64,000 nt of DNA from CAYNUJ01 sp964573255. Lineage in GTDB: Bacteria; Bacteroidota; Ignavibacteria; Ignavibacteriales; Melioribacteraceae. Made by a program: the position numbers and the translations under genes. The DNA is taken from positions 1-64,000 of the forward strand of contig CAZNJB010000012.1 in NCBI GenBank assembly GCA_964573255.1, read 5' to 3'. The first letter of the stretch is position 1, and each line of letters begins with the position of its first letter. The notes under the pieces were generated by a model. The model did not search any database. It saw only the letters and a program-made list of their open reading frames with translations, and was not told where the DNA came from. Positions 51,901 through 61,192 of this stretch are shown piece after piece.

Positions 51901-53241
51901 AAATGGGATATTGCTTTCCAAGATTTCGACTTCAACTTTACCTTCAGCATCCGTTTCACCGATATTTCTCCAGCCACTGCCGTAATATTTAACGAAGGCT
52001 CCTTCTAAACCATTTCCTTCACTATCGAATAATGATACCGTTGCTTTGACAGTGTTGAAGTTTACTTCATTATTTTTTCTTATGTCAACATTCTTCTGTG
52101 TAAAAATCCCTTTATAAGTCATACCGAAGGCTATTTGGTTCGGTAGAAATTCATAATGGAATTTTCCATCACTATCAGTAGTACCGATTGTTTTCCATCC
52201 GTCGCCGAAATATTTTACCTCCCCGCCTTCGAGGGGATTACCTTTGCTGTCAACTAATGAGAAATCAACTCTCATAGTATTAAAAACTACTTCTGTCTCC
52301 TCTCTTGTATCCACCGATTTCTGAGACCAAATTCCACCGTAAATAATTGCGAATGGAATACTAGCAGGAAGCAATTCAATTTTTACTTGTCCGTCCGTAT
52401 CAGTAGTACCTATGTTTTGCCAACCACCACCGTAATATTTTGCTTTACCACCTTCTAACGGATCTCCGTTTTCAGTAAGTAACTTAATAGTTGTTTTCTT
52501 TGTATTGAAAACGACTACAGGATCATCATTAATATTCTGTGATTTTTGTGCCCAAACACCCTTATATACTATACCAAATGGTATTTGGACCGGCAATAAT
52601 TCGGTAGTTATCTCACCATCGGCATTTGTATTTCCGATATCTCTCCAACCGTTTCCGTAATATTTAATAAAACCATTCTCAAGCGGCTCTCCTTCGGAAG
52701 AAAGCAACTTTATTGTGGTCTTTTTGGTATTAAATGTTACTTCGGCATTATCTCTAATATCTTGAGATTTCTGATACCAAAGACCGGCATAGGAAACAGC
52801 GAAAGGAATATCACCAGGGAGCATTTCGGTAGTAACTTTTCCATCCGAACCGGTACTGCCAATTTCTCGCCAACCTTCACCGTAATATTTTATTAAACCA
52901 CCTTCAATGGGTGAACCATCCTCGGTTTTTAGTTGTATAGTAACCGATTTCGTTTGAAATTCAACTACCGGATCGTTTGAAATATTCTGATATTTTTGAT
53001 TCCAGAGTCCGGCATACTTTACTCCGAAGGAATAAGCGTCTCCGGATAAATCGAATTCTAATTTACCGTCCGAATTAGTTGAACCTACTGTATGCCATCC
53101 ATTGTCATAATATTTAACTTCTGCTCCGCTTATTCCTGCTCCCTGACTGTTTAATAATTTAACAGTTACAGTTTTTCCAAAAACAGTAAAATTAATTAGC
53201 AGAAATATCCAGATAAACAGATTAATTTTACTTCTCTTCAT
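48958..53241 (-). CDS. 1427-residue eight-repeat T9SS cargo protein
   Basis: After a Sec signal (NLFIWIFLLINFTVFG) come eight tandem repeats of about 75 residues (23-625) with the consensus VKLL-GxPLEGG-VKYYGxGWxxIGTTDxDGK-ELLP-IPFxxxYKGxWxQKxxDIRxxxxVxFNT, like carboxypeptidase regulatory Ig folds. Next are a DUF11 domain (about 628-720), a choice-of-anchor A domain (730-1000; LFLFGDLEQPSSQTEGKLAAGGN), a BNR-type beta-propeller (1050-1300; repeated YYSTDNGNSWSEFG) and a T9SS sorting domain (NLMQNYPNPFNPTTVIKYSI; TKKMVLLK). The repeats share high identity (TxxDGK, YYGxGW, QKxxDIR), implying recent internal duplication. Likely a surface adhesin. A terminator lies downstream; no promoter was convincing. 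Confidence 0.88.
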   Translation of the reverse strand: MKRSKINLFIWIFLLINFTVFGKTVTVKLLNSQGAGISGAEVKYYDNGWHTVGSTNSDGKLEFDLSGDAYSFGVKYAGLWNQKYQNISNDPVVEFQTKSVTIQLKTEDGSPIEGGLIKYYGEGWREIGSTGSDGKVTTEMLPGDIPFAVSYAGLWYQKSQDIRDNAEVTFNTKKTTIKLLSSEGEPLENGFIKYYGNGWRDIGNTNADGEITTELLPVQIPFGIVYKGVWAQKSQNINDDPVVVFNTKKTTIKLLTENGDPLEGGKAKYYGGGWQNIGTTDTDGQVKIELLPASIPFAIIYGGIWSQKSVDTREETEVVFNTMRVDFSLVDSKGNPLEGGEVKYFGDGWKTIGTTDSDGKFHYEFLPNQIAFGMTYKGIFTQKNVDIRKNNEVNFNTVKATVSLFDSEGNGLEGAFVKYYGSGWRNIGETDAEGKVEVEILESNIPFGLYYKGLWTQKNQDIRNNVNVVFTTKKIVVSLSDSKGNPLQDGHVKYYGDGWKELGTTDSDGKASMELLPSHTSLGISYEGAWMQKNVNLGSSDTFEFNTVETVVKLLGAGGTGIEGAEVKYYASGWKTIGLTDNEGKVTKELLPVSYTFSVKHQTEYFSKSQNISNDNVVVFYTTTTADLQLDLSVDNATPKDKEEITLTFSLHNSGPSPATGVKVTASIPAGLTFVSAQTDDGSYDADGKIWTLDQVNVNETAELSLKLKADYSQLNSSSIDFAEASDFNLFLFGDLEQPSSQTEGKLAAGGNVVLSEYTVGASLNLPQPEDVLIVGENLTYNSGSVHNGNIVYGVSSNLPQILVGIPDGTFRQGEVIDFNAAEVHLKTIANNLANLESNVDTVFFQYGKLTLEGNNPLTNVFHIDGETFNSTNDYEIAAPNGSTVIVIVDGDSLFFGGGYNVYGTSPNNVLFVFKDATKLKIEGIAIYGSILAPYADVNFVSGSLYGQLIAKSLVGEGHMANELFVGYVPPETTLTVSTEIFTSNQDDPNSHPNNGENAEDDFAKLNISIQFNNSPNNGDNPDINWDQIAQFSDSEIVWCMSYDNDYKPLAGTWGGKIYRYSDNQWNVINNGMNADYIWDLENNQDILYAATERGIYYSTDNGNSWSEFGLKNSDVRSIDFDSENNLYAGVWGEGVFKYVKASSSWSDVSDGLGNLSVQAVLVDAADNVFAGTFGGGIYKSSDGGQTWTESNIEYKFIWSLAEDPNNHNKLYAGTYGGGMYGSISNGGTWSRKNSGLSSKYVYSIAVDPDGKLFISTWSGGVYYSDNYGSSWTNLGLVGFDASSVVLIPSPPNSRPSNSTGISGGGSTLYIGTGSGTIYSASSPVTENEDEFAIVNEFNLMQNYPNPFNPTTVIKYSIPAMIDGHQSFVQLKVYNVIGEEIATLVNEPKSPGLYEVRFDASGLPSGIYFYKLNYAGKSITKKMVLLK

Positions 53242-53945
53242 AGCACCACTCTCACTCTGTTTATGAAAGCAATTTTTTGATTTGCGATTATATTTTACTT
53301 TACTTTTGATAATTTTGTTTCCTTTGTATTTGTTCTAAAAACGTAACATTTCGAGATATTTTTAAAAATTCAGGAGATAATATCCGAAATAATATATTAC
53401 ACTACAAGATATCATCGAATAAAATTCGAAATTCTTTATAGTTACATCCTAATATTTCCAAACACTTAAATCGCTGCCACTTCCGTGACAATTATTTTAT
53501 ATAGTTTGGGAATATCCTGTATCCTTTAATTAAACTAAAAAAATTGTTTTTACCTTTCTAAATTTCATTTATTCAGACTTTTCAAAAAAAACAATTAATT
53601 AGTATTGAAAATATCAATAGCTAATGATTTATTTATCATAGTGTGATCTCTATCACCTAAAAACTTATCCACATCAATTCCTTCCCAACTACAAATCAAC
53701 GCACCACATCCGGTTGGCCTTACGTTCACAGTAAAACTTTACTTTCCAGGACATTCTATTATTTGTAATTAAAGAAAAGAGTTATCTTGCGTGGCAATTT
53801 TAACCTCTGCATCCATTACCGCTTCCTGGTATACATAAAGAAAAAAGCAAAATTGTTTAATTACATTCTTTCTTTTCTAACTGCAGTATTTCCGGCAGTT
53901 ACATCATTATATTAACAATCGGATGTGAGGTCTCTTTCGTAATTA
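53242..53945. other. 700-bp intergenic, unclear
   Basis: AT-rich, no supportable gene. Near its right end TAACTGC (53878-53884) and GCAGTTA (53895-53901) can form a small hairpin after the trans-sulfuration operon, a possible weak terminator. The left part must contain the promoter of the 1427-residue gene. I see no riboswitch. Confidence 0.4.
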
Positions 53946-55079
53946 CTATTTAGCAGCTTGTTCTATATCAGCAATCAAATCTTCCACATCCTCAATACCA
54001 ACACTCAGCCGGACCAAAGTATCGGTCAGTCCCATTTTCAATCTATCTTCTTTGGGAACCGCGGCGTGAGTCATTGTAGCGGGATGACAGAGCAAGCTTT
54101 CTACCCCGCCCAAACTTTCGGCAAGAGTAAATACTTTGCAGCTTTTCAGGAATTTCTCGGTTCTTTCCATATTTCCGAAATCAACTGAAACAATTCCGCC
54201 GAATCCGCTCATCTGCTTTTTGGCTAATTCATGCTGCGGATGCGAAGGCAAACCGGGATAGTAAACTTTTTCAACAAAATCGGATTCGCTTAAATACTCT
54301 GCAATTTTTATTGCATTTTCATTATGCTGTTTCATTCTAATGGCGAGAGTTTTAGTAGCTCTTAAAGTAAGCCAGCAATCGAATGGAGAAGGTACAGCAC
54401 CTGCAGCATTCTGTATATATTTTATTCTTTCAAAAACCGCTTCGTCATTTGTAATCACTATTCCACCAATTATATCGCTGTGACCATTCAAATATTTTGT
54501 CGAACTGTGAACCACAATATCGGCACCCAAATCCAACGGTCTCTGAAAATAAGGGGACATAAATGTATTATCCACTATGGATTTCAATCCATTCTCCTTA
54601 CACAGTTCTGCAACAGCTGTAATATCGGTCAAATTCAGCATTGGATTCGTGGGACTTTCGACGTAAACAATTTTAGTGTTCGGTTTGATTTCATTCTTGA
54701 TATTGTCGATTTCGCGCATATCAACCCACGAAAAATCAATTCCGTAATCACGAAAAATTGTTTCGAACAAACGGTATGTGCCGCCGTAAACATTATCGGA
54801 GACGATTACATGATCACCCGATTTTACGAGTCCCATCAAAGCTTGAATAGCAGCGAGTCCGGAAGCAAAAGCAATTCCGTATTTTCCGTTTTCGAGTGCC
54901 GCAATATTATCTTCCAATGCTTTGCGGGTTAAATTATGAGTTCTACCATATTCGTAACCTTTATGTTTACCCAGTTCAATTTGCTGATAGGTAGAGGTAA
55001 GATAAAGCGGTGTGATTACCGCTCCTGTAGTTTCGTCGGCTTTTTGTCCGGCATGTATAGCTTTCGTCGAAAATCCCAT
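53946..55079 (-). CDS. cystathionine gamma-lyase/synthase family PLP enzyme
   Basis: 377 residues from the ATG at 55079, which has AAGGAG six bases upstream (an in-frame TTG eight codons earlier is not needed). Cys/Met metabolism PLP family: STKAIHAGQ opening, SGLAAIQALMGLVKSGDHVI, YGGTYRLFE, the Schiff-base Lys in VHSSTKYLNGHSD and a terminal LVRLSVGIEDVEDLIADIEQA. With the beta-synthase gene directly upstream (10-bp gap), the natural reading is reverse trans-sulfuration, homocysteine to cysteine via cystathionine (gamma-lyase); gamma-synthase activity is not excluded. Confidence 0.93.
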   Translation of the reverse strand: MGFSTKAIHAGQKADETTGAVITPLYLTSTYQQIELGKHKGYEYGRTHNLTRKALEDNIAALENGKYGIAFASGLAAIQALMGLVKSGDHVIVSDNVYGGTYRLFETIFRDYGIDFSWVDMREIDNIKNEIKPNTKIVYVESPTNPMLNLTDITAVAELCKENGLKSIVDNTFMSPYFQRPLDLGADIVVHSSTKYLNGHSDIIGGIVITNDEAVFERIKYIQNAAGAVPSPFDCWLTLRATKTLAIRMKQHNENAIKIAEYLSESDFVEKVYYPGLPSHPQHELAKKQMSGFGGIVSVDFGNMERTEKFLKSCKVFTLAESLGGVESLLCHPATMTHAAVPKEDRLKMGLTDTLVRLSVGIEDVEDLIADIEQAAK

Positions 55080-55089
55080 TTCAATCTCC

Positions 55090-56454
55090 TTATTCAAAAT
55101 CAATTAAATCATATAATGTAATAAAGTCAGTTATCCGTCCGAAGTCAACAACTAACGCAGCACCTTTTTCTCGGAGAATATTCTTCACTTCGGAAATCGG
55201 CGCTTTCGCATTCACTTCCACAAACGGCTCATCCATTACTTCGGCAATTGATTTATCGAGAACAGAATTGTCATCGAGAATTAATTTAAGAATTCTGCTT
55301 TCAATTATGCTACCGACGGATTTCAAATTGGCATCGAATACCGGGAGCTGTGAAAATCCTTTGCTATTGATTAATTGTAGCGCATCGCGAACCTTGTCGG
55401 TATCGTGCACATAATAAATATTTTCGAATCCACTGTATTTTTTATTATCGGATAAATCTCTAACCGTTTTTGGCTGTGCATCCAATATCCTGTTCTGGCG
55501 CAGCCATTCTACGTTGTGCATTTTGGAAAGGTATCTTTCTCCCGTATCACAGACAATAAATACCAGCACATCATTTTCATCCAAATCTTTTGCAATTTCC
55601 AGAGCAACGTGAACTATTGTTCCGGTACTTCCACCGCAGAATATTCCTTCCTCGCAAGTCAATTTTCTTGCCGCTTGGAAGGAATCCTTATCGCTCACAT
55701 TTATTATTTTATCAATATATTGAAAATGAACATTCTTCGGGAGGCAATCCTGTCCAATTCCTTCCACCAAATAAGGCGTTCCCTTAATTAATTCTCCCGT
55801 TTCTTTGTAAGTCTTAAAAATTGAACCGAACGGATCTGCACCAATTGTTACAATATCCGGATTCTGTTCTTTCAAAAATCGTGACGTACCGCTTATTGTA
55901 CCCCCCGTTCCTATGGAAGCAACGAAATGGGTTATCTTTCCATCAGTCTGACGCCAGATTTCCGGTCCGGTGGTTCTGTAATGCATTTCAGGATTTGCCG
56001 GATTGGAATATTGATAAGCAAAAATAGAATTCGGAGTTTCTGAGTGAATTTTTTTAGCAACATTCACATAATATTCCGGTGAATCGGGTTCAACGGCATT
56101 GGAAACAACAATCACATCTGCACCAAAAGCTTTGAGGTAATTGATTTTTTCGGAACTAACCTTATCCGTTACAACAAAAACGGATTTATACCCCTTAACC
56201 GCAGCGGTAAGAGCCAAACCAATTCCGGTATTTCCGCTGGTAGCTTCTATGATAGTTCCACCGGGTTTTAATTCACCTCTTTTTTCGGCATCTTCAATCA
56301 TTGCAAAACCGATACGGTCTTTTACGCTTCCACCCGGATTGGCGGATTCGAGCTTGGCGAATATTTGAGGTTTTAACCCCTTATTTATTTTATTAATTTT
56401 TATCAACGGCGTGTTGCCAATACGTTCTAATATATTATTATAATATTCCATCAT
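55090..56454 (-). CDS. cbs: cystathionine beta-synthase
   Basis: 454 residues: a fold type II PLP domain (1-320; the Schiff-base Lys in SVKDRIGFAM, SGNTGIGLAL, IGTGGTISGT) and a C-terminal pair of CBS domains (about 335-454; YYVHDTDKVRDALQLI, GAALVVDFGRITDFITLYDLI). It makes cystathionine from serine and homocysteine; the CBS pair usually mediates control by adenosyl ligands. It has no heme-binding N-terminal region. Two ATGs (56454, 56451) are possible; GAAGGAGAA precedes both. The fmt stop overlaps its start. Confidence 0.93.
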   Translation of the reverse strand: MMEYYNNILERIGNTPLIKINKINKGLKPQIFAKLESANPGGSVKDRIGFAMIEDAEKRGELKPGGTIIEATSGNTGIGLALTAAVKGYKSVFVVTDKVSSEKINYLKAFGADVIVVSNAVEPDSPEYYVNVAKKIHSETPNSIFAYQYSNPANPEMHYRTTGPEIWRQTDGKITHFVASIGTGGTISGTSRFLKEQNPDIVTIGADPFGSIFKTYKETGELIKGTPYLVEGIGQDCLPKNVHFQYIDKIINVSDKDSFQAARKLTCEEGIFCGGSTGTIVHVALEIAKDLDENDVLVFIVCDTGERYLSKMHNVEWLRQNRILDAQPKTVRDLSDNKKYSGFENIYYVHDTDKVRDALQLINSKGFSQLPVFDANLKSVGSIIESRILKLILDDNSVLDKSIAEVMDEPFVEVNAKAPISEVKNILREKGAALVVDFGRITDFITLYDLIDFE

Positions 56455-57359
56455 TTCTCCTTCAAACTATAACCCCGAAGAAATTCCTCTGCAGTCATAC
56501 GTTTTCTTCCTTCGGGTCTGATTTCCAAAATTTTTAATGAATCTTTGCTTGTACCAATAATTATTTCTTTCTTTGTCTCTTCTATCTCCCCCGGTTTTAA
56601 ATTTTTATCTTCAACAATTTGGGAACTATATACTTTATAAATTTTCCCATTTAGTTTGAAGAACGCCCCGGGGAATGGACACAAGCCTCGGATCAAATTG
56701 TGAACTCTTTCAGCAGGGAGTTCCCAATTGATCTCGCATAACTCCTTCGTTATCTTAGGTGCGGCAGAAGCTAATTCATCCTGCTGCGCCTTTAATTCTA
56801 CATTATCACTTTCAATTGCTCTAATTGTATCAACTACAAGTGAAGAGCCTTCTATACTCATTTTATCGTGTAAAGTACCGAAATTATCTTCCGGTTCAAT
56901 TTTCACCTTGCACTGAAGAATAATATTGCCGGTATCAACTTTATCCTCTAAAAAGAAAGTCGTTAATCCGGTTTCGGTATCGCCGTTTATAAGAGCCCAT
57001 TGAATTGGCGCTGCTCCCCTGTATTTCGGAAGCAGTGAGCCGTGGAGATTAAAAGAACCGAATTTGGGGAGTGTGAAAACTTCCCTGGGCAATATTCTGA
57101 ACGCAACAACCACAAACAGGTCTGCATTTAATTGCTTTAACGTATCAATAAAATTCGGATCCTTCAATTTTTCGGGCTGCAAAACAGGAATATTATTTTG
57201 TACGGCAAATTCCTTCACAGGTGTGAAAGTCACCTTTCTTCCGCGTCCGCGCTCTTTATCGGGTGCGGTAACTACGGCTGAAACTTCGTAACCTTCATCA
57301 ATTATTTTCTTTAAAGGATTAACCGCAAAATCCGGCGTTCCGAAATAAACTATCTTCAT
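56451..57359 (-). CDS. fmt: methionyl-tRNA formyltransferase
   Basis: 302 residues: the N-terminal formyltransferase domain (YFGTPDFAVNPLKKII; HGSLLPKYRGAAPIQWALIN with the catalytic Asn-His-Asp set, FFLEDKVDTGNIILQ) and the C-terminal OB domain (from about 205). It formylates initiator Met-tRNA with 10-formyl-THF. It is linked to def 130 bp upstream, the typical formylation/deformylation pair. Confidence 0.96.
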   Translation of the reverse strand: MKIVYFGTPDFAVNPLKKIIDEGYEVSAVVTAPDKERGRGRKVTFTPVKEFAVQNNIPVLQPEKLKDPNFIDTLKQLNADLFVVVAFRILPREVFTLPKFGSFNLHGSLLPKYRGAAPIQWALINGDTETGLTTFFLEDKVDTGNIILQCKVKIEPEDNFGTLHDKMSIEGSSLVVDTIRAIESDNVELKAQQDELASAAPKITKELCEINWELPAERVHNLIRGLCPFPGAFFKLNGKIYKVYSSQIVEDKNLKPGEIEETKKEIIIGTSKDSLKILEIRPEGRKRMTAEEFLRGYSLKEK

Positions 57360-57491
57360 ATCTTTTATTCTCTATTCCACAAATAGATAAAAACAAACAT
57401 AAATATCAATTGAAGCAATAATGCTTCCGATTATATGAAATATAACTCTGTTCTGAATTGGGAAATGTAAAAAACTTTACAGGAGGTAGAA

Positions 57492-58040
57492 TCAACATCG
57501 CTCGCTAACGGGGTAATCGAACTCCAGTTTTCTTTTGCTTATCTTATCGAGCAGACTCTGGAGTTTTTTCTTTGTTTTCGGTTCCACCCTGTCGGGAATC
57601 ATTTTACCGATTAAATGATCATATTCGTGCAGAATAACTCTTGCAAGTAAATCATCGACCTCTATTATTTGCTCATTTTCATCGGTATCCAAATATTTAA
57701 CGCGGATAATCTCAGGTCTTTCAACATCCACCCGCAATTCGGGGAGACTCAAACAGCCTTCTTCAAAAATAACTGTTTCTTCCGATTCTTCAATTATCTG
57801 CGGATTGATTAGCGTAATAGGTTTATAATCCTTATAATCATCCATTACGCTTAAGTCAACAATAAACAATGACTTATCGGAATTAACCTGATTAGCCGCA
57901 AGCCCAATCCCGTTAGCATTGTGCATAGTTTCGTACATATCACGAATCAATTGAATCAATTCGTCATCTATTTTTTCTACTTTCTTTGTCCTATTTCTTA
58001 ATATTTTATCACCGTAAAGTGTAATAGGTAATATTGCCAT
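57492..58040 (-). CDS. def: peptide deformylase
   Basis: 182 residues: the three metal motifs GIGLAANQV, EGCLSLPEL (Cys ligand) and HEYDHLIGK (His-Glu-x-Asp-His) are complete. It removes the formyl group from nascent proteins. It starts just 2 bp after the membrane protein stop. The C-terminal helix, KKLQSLLDKISKRKLEF, is of normal length. Confidence 0.97.
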   Translation of the reverse strand: MAILPITLYGDKILRNRTKKVEKIDDELIQLIRDMYETMHNANGIGLAANQVNSDKSLFIVDLSVMDDYKDYKPITLINPQIIEESEETVIFEEGCLSLPELRVDVERPEIIRVKYLDTDENEQIIEVDDLLARVILHEYDHLIGKMIPDRVEPKTKKKLQSLLDKISKRKLEFDYPVSERC

Positions 58041-58042
58041 TT

Positions 58043-58948
58043 TTACTCCGTATCTTCTATCTCAACAGTCTCAATCATCTCTGCATTTAAATCTTTAAAT
58101 AGCATAACTTCAGTTGAGTAAAATAACATTCTAATATTAAGTCGAAAGATAACTAAGATTTGTTGAAGAATAAAGGATAATATCAAGAAATAATATGGAG
58201 TTCTTGGTATAACCAAATCAAATATGTTATAAAATACAGCTCCTATCCCTCCCATTAGCGCTACAATGAAGAAAACGCCGAAAGTTTTGTCAAAATTATT
58301 TCCTATGAAAATAGCCGCATCTGCTATGGATTTAAATACATCGTGACGGTTCTCTACAGCCATAATCACTTTTGTATAATCTGATATTATTGAGACAATA
58401 CCGATCATAAATACCAAAAACACGTATCTGATAACACGTAGGGTAAAATCGAGAACAACCATCTCCGTTCCGGAAAAAATTGATGCAATTACCCGTCCGA
58501 AAAATGTGTTGATAATAAATGCTGCGGCGTACAATAGTATGGAAATTGCAACAACTTTAATGAAACGGAACCAATATTTCACTCCGCCGTAGAAAAAATC
58601 GATAAAATGATTTTTATTGGAAGTATTAAAAACAGCAATTAATCCTCCTGCGTAGAAGGTGTTGATAAGCACATAAATAGTTGCAATTCCGAAGAGCAAA
58701 TTGGGAAGTCTGCTTATTCCTCTTTTATAAATTTCCATAAATTGCGTAAACCAGATAAAATCAAAACCCGCAGCCAGACGATCACTCATAAGCGAATTCT
58801 GCAGATTGTCGAAAAGCATATTAGTTACCGGGATAGTCATTATCAGTGCAAGAATCGAATTGGTTGCCCACAGCAATATTACAAATTTCTGATTGTAGAA
58901 CAATTCCCGGAAGCCTTTCAAAAAGGCGCTTTTATATGTTATTTTCAT
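58043..58948 (-). CDS. six-helix membrane protein of unknown function
   Basis: 301 residues from ATG 58948 (GGAG upstream, ATGA overlap with the peptidase stop), with about six membrane helices (for example KFVILLWATNSILALIMTIP, NLLFGIATIYVLINTFYAGG and a C-terminal PYYFLILSFILQQILVIFRL). It resembles DUF975/glycerophosphoryl-type integral proteins with a long RFIKVVAISILLYAAAFIIN region, but I cannot name a family. It is translated together with the M1 peptidase and def. Confidence 0.85.
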   Translation of the reverse strand: MKITYKSAFLKGFRELFYNQKFVILLWATNSILALIMTIPVTNMLFDNLQNSLMSDRLAAGFDFIWFTQFMEIYKRGISRLPNLLFGIATIYVLINTFYAGGLIAVFNTSNKNHFIDFFYGGVKYWFRFIKVVAISILLYAAAFIINTFFGRVIASIFSGTEMVVLDFTLRVIRYVFLVFMIGIVSIISDYTKVIMAVENRHDVFKSIADAAIFIGNNFDKTFGVFFIVALMGGIGAVFYNIFDLVIPRTPYYFLILSFILQQILVIFRLNIRMLFYSTEVMLFKDLNAEMIETVEIEDTE

Positions 58949-60948
58949 CCAATGCTCCCCAAAATCATCAGCGCATTCTGTATCCAAAAATACCACTTAA
59001 TGGAAATCGACGCCGTACCCCAATATTTTTTTTCCAGCGTGTATGAATTGTTGGAAAAATTCAAATCGAATAAATTTTTTCTCAACGGGTCAATTTCAAC
59101 AGCTCTTAATTTAGTATCCGTTTTAATCCGGAAAATCTTATAACGCTTAGGAGAATCCCATCTCAATTTAATCGTATCTTCTTCGGTATAACACCAAATA
59201 TCGTGATGAAATTTGCCGTCTCCCAACCTTTCGACAAAAATTTCGTAATCGTACGGCGAAATTTGACGGACGTAACGAATTCTGTCATCAAATATTTTGG
59301 AGCCATAAAATATCTCATCGAAGAACCAATCGATTTCTTCATCCACATTCATCTTTACGGCATTAATAAAATCGATCGATTTTGGATGCTTAAATTTGAA
59401 TTTCTCAAAATAGCTTCCTACAATATTGATGAAACGTTTTTCGCCAATTACTCTTTCCAATGAATGAAGCATTAATTCGGGTTTGGAGTATGCATTGATA
59501 ACATACGAAAGATCATTGGGCAATGTATAAGATGTATCGGCTATTGCACCTGTGGTTTTATCCCTGTAATATCTTTTTATTGCCCTTCCCTCTTCGGGAT
59601 ATTCGAAAAATCCGAGTGAGTAAATTATCGGAATTTCATAATACGCAAAGAAATTAATGCCGAAAATCGGCAGGTAACCGAATGACCGGAAAGTTAAATA
59701 ACCGTCATCTTGAAAAAATTCTTTCGTGACTTTACTCGCAAAATAAGATGTGAACCCTTCATCCAGCCATGCTTCGCTTGCTTCGTTATTGGCTAAAATT
59801 CCATAAAAATATTGATGTATAAACTCGTGAATCACCAATTTTTCAGGATAATGCGTGTCCTCCGGCTCAAAGAGTGCCGCACCTACGGTAAATAACGTAG
59901 GGTATTCCATTCCGCCCGAGGCACTTGTGCGGGGACAATCAACGATTGTAACCTGTTCATAAGGATATTCGCCGATATTCTCTTCGAAATATTTAAGAGT
60001 GAAGATTGTTGAATTGAAATACCGTTCGGTATATTTTTCCCTTCCCGGCTGCAAAAGCATTCTTACATTAATTTTAGAACCATCTTTCCGGAGGTAAACT
60101 TCGGAAGTATCAATTATATCAGATGCAAACATCCATGCGAAATCGTGCACTCCATCCTGAACAACTTCGAAAGTAGTTCTGCCGTTTGCCGTATATTTCT
60201 TTTTAATCAATCCCGTGCTGCCTAAACGGTATTTTTCAGGTAAGTTTATTTTTACGTCATACCTCCCGAAATCGGAATAGAAATTCAAACGTGGGAAATA
60301 TTGATTGCAAACCCACTTCCCTTTTTCGAACACACCTACTTTAGGGAACCATTGAGAGATAAAATAAAAATCCGCACCTCTGGCTTTGCCGAATCTTTTA
60401 ACCGAAATTGGAATTTTTAACTTATAGTGGAAATTTACAATAACCGAATCCCCCGGCAGCACCGGTTTTTCCAATTCAATTTTTGCAACTGTGCTATCGT
60501 AAGGATTGTCCACATCCGGTTGAAAATAAATTAAGTTCTTCCTTTTCCCGTTTACCGATACGGAATCAATTTCAAAGTAAGTTTGTGCATCCGGGGTAAT
60601 GTTGTAACTGGATGAAAAAAGGGTTCTATTATTTTTATAGGCATTCGCATAAAGGTGGAATTGCATCTCACCGGTAGGGAACTCGGTTTTATTCCGCCAG
60701 ATAATTTGCTCGTTAACAATAATTTTATCATATAATTCCTGGAAAAATACGTCGAAGGTGTAATCGGAAATGAAATCAATTCTCTCGAATTCTTTCTTTG
60801 CAAGTCCGTTTAGATAATATTCATCATTACTTTTAACCGGTATATAATCTTTTAATGAATGATCTTCATTAACAAAATAAGTTAATCCGGTGAAAAGCAA
60901 AAACGGTATCAGCCAAAAGTATTTTTTTGCTTTATTCAAATTATACAT
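58945..60948 (-). CDS. M1-family zinc aminopeptidase, exported
   Basis: 667 residues from ATG 60948 (AGGAAA upstream); an in-frame ATG 20 codons earlier lies before the signal and is unlikely. The signal/anchor is YFWLIPFLLFTGLTYF. The M1 domain has the substrate-binding GGMEYP motif and the zinc motif HEFIHQ-x18-E (HEFIH, then WLDEGFTSYFA). It is complete; the active residues are present. The product is extracytoplasmic. It is the first gene of a six-gene operon (peptidase, membrane protein, def, fmt, cbs, lyase), with a 4-bp overlap to the membrane protein. Confidence 0.92.
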   Translation of the reverse strand: MYNLNKAKKYFWLIPFLLFTGLTYFVNEDHSLKDYIPVKSNDEYYLNGLAKKEFERIDFISDYTFDVFFQELYDKIIVNEQIIWRNKTEFPTGEMQFHLYANAYKNNRTLFSSSYNITPDAQTYFEIDSVSVNGKRKNLIYFQPDVDNPYDSTVAKIELEKPVLPGDSVIVNFHYKLKIPISVKRFGKARGADFYFISQWFPKVGVFEKGKWVCNQYFPRLNFYSDFGRYDVKINLPEKYRLGSTGLIKKKYTANGRTTFEVVQDGVHDFAWMFASDIIDTSEVYLRKDGSKINVRMLLQPGREKYTERYFNSTIFTLKYFEENIGEYPYEQVTIVDCPRTSASGGMEYPTLFTVGAALFEPEDTHYPEKLVIHEFIHQYFYGILANNEASEAWLDEGFTSYFASKVTKEFFQDDGYLTFRSFGYLPIFGINFFAYYEIPIIYSLGFFEYPEEGRAIKRYYRDKTTGAIADTSYTLPNDLSYVINAYSKPELMLHSLERVIGEKRFINIVGSYFEKFKFKHPKSIDFINAVKMNVDEEIDWFFDEIFYGSKIFDDRIRYVRQISPYDYEIFVERLGDGKFHHDIWCYTEEDTIKLRWDSPKRYKIFRIKTDTKLRAVEIDPLRKNLFDLNFSNNSYTLEKKYWGTASISIKWYFWIQNALMILGSIG

Positions 60949-61098
60949 ATAGATAATTTCCTGATGTGCAAAGATAAAAAAGTAATGTGTGGTGTGAAAG
61001 AGGCGCACAAAACAGCGAGAACACAGTTATAACAGACTTTCGAGAATACTCGAATGATAATCAGCAGCAATAAAACAAACTACTTGAATTTATAAAAT

Positions 61099-61143
61099 GA
61101 AGTTTTCCGCGAGCCGTGGCGGCTCGCAATACGGAAAAACTTC
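61099..61143. repeat. long nested hairpin
   Basis: GAAGTTTTCCGCGAGCC, GTG, then GCGGCTCGC and GGAAAAACTTC form a long two-part stem; the GC-rich centre (GCGAGCC / GGCTCGC) stands out. It lies 50 bp past the NagB-LmbE stop on the minus strand. It can act as that gene's terminator (AT-rich after it) or be a REP-like element. Confidence 0.6.
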
Positions 61144-61192
61144 AAACACTCAATCGGGAAACATATTTATATTGCTTACTTTTTTCTGAAAA

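Noticed and set aside
53242..53945. SAM or cobalamin riboswitch near the trans-sulfuration genes
   Set aside because: The stretch is downstream, not upstream, of those genes, and no conserved riboswitch core is visible.
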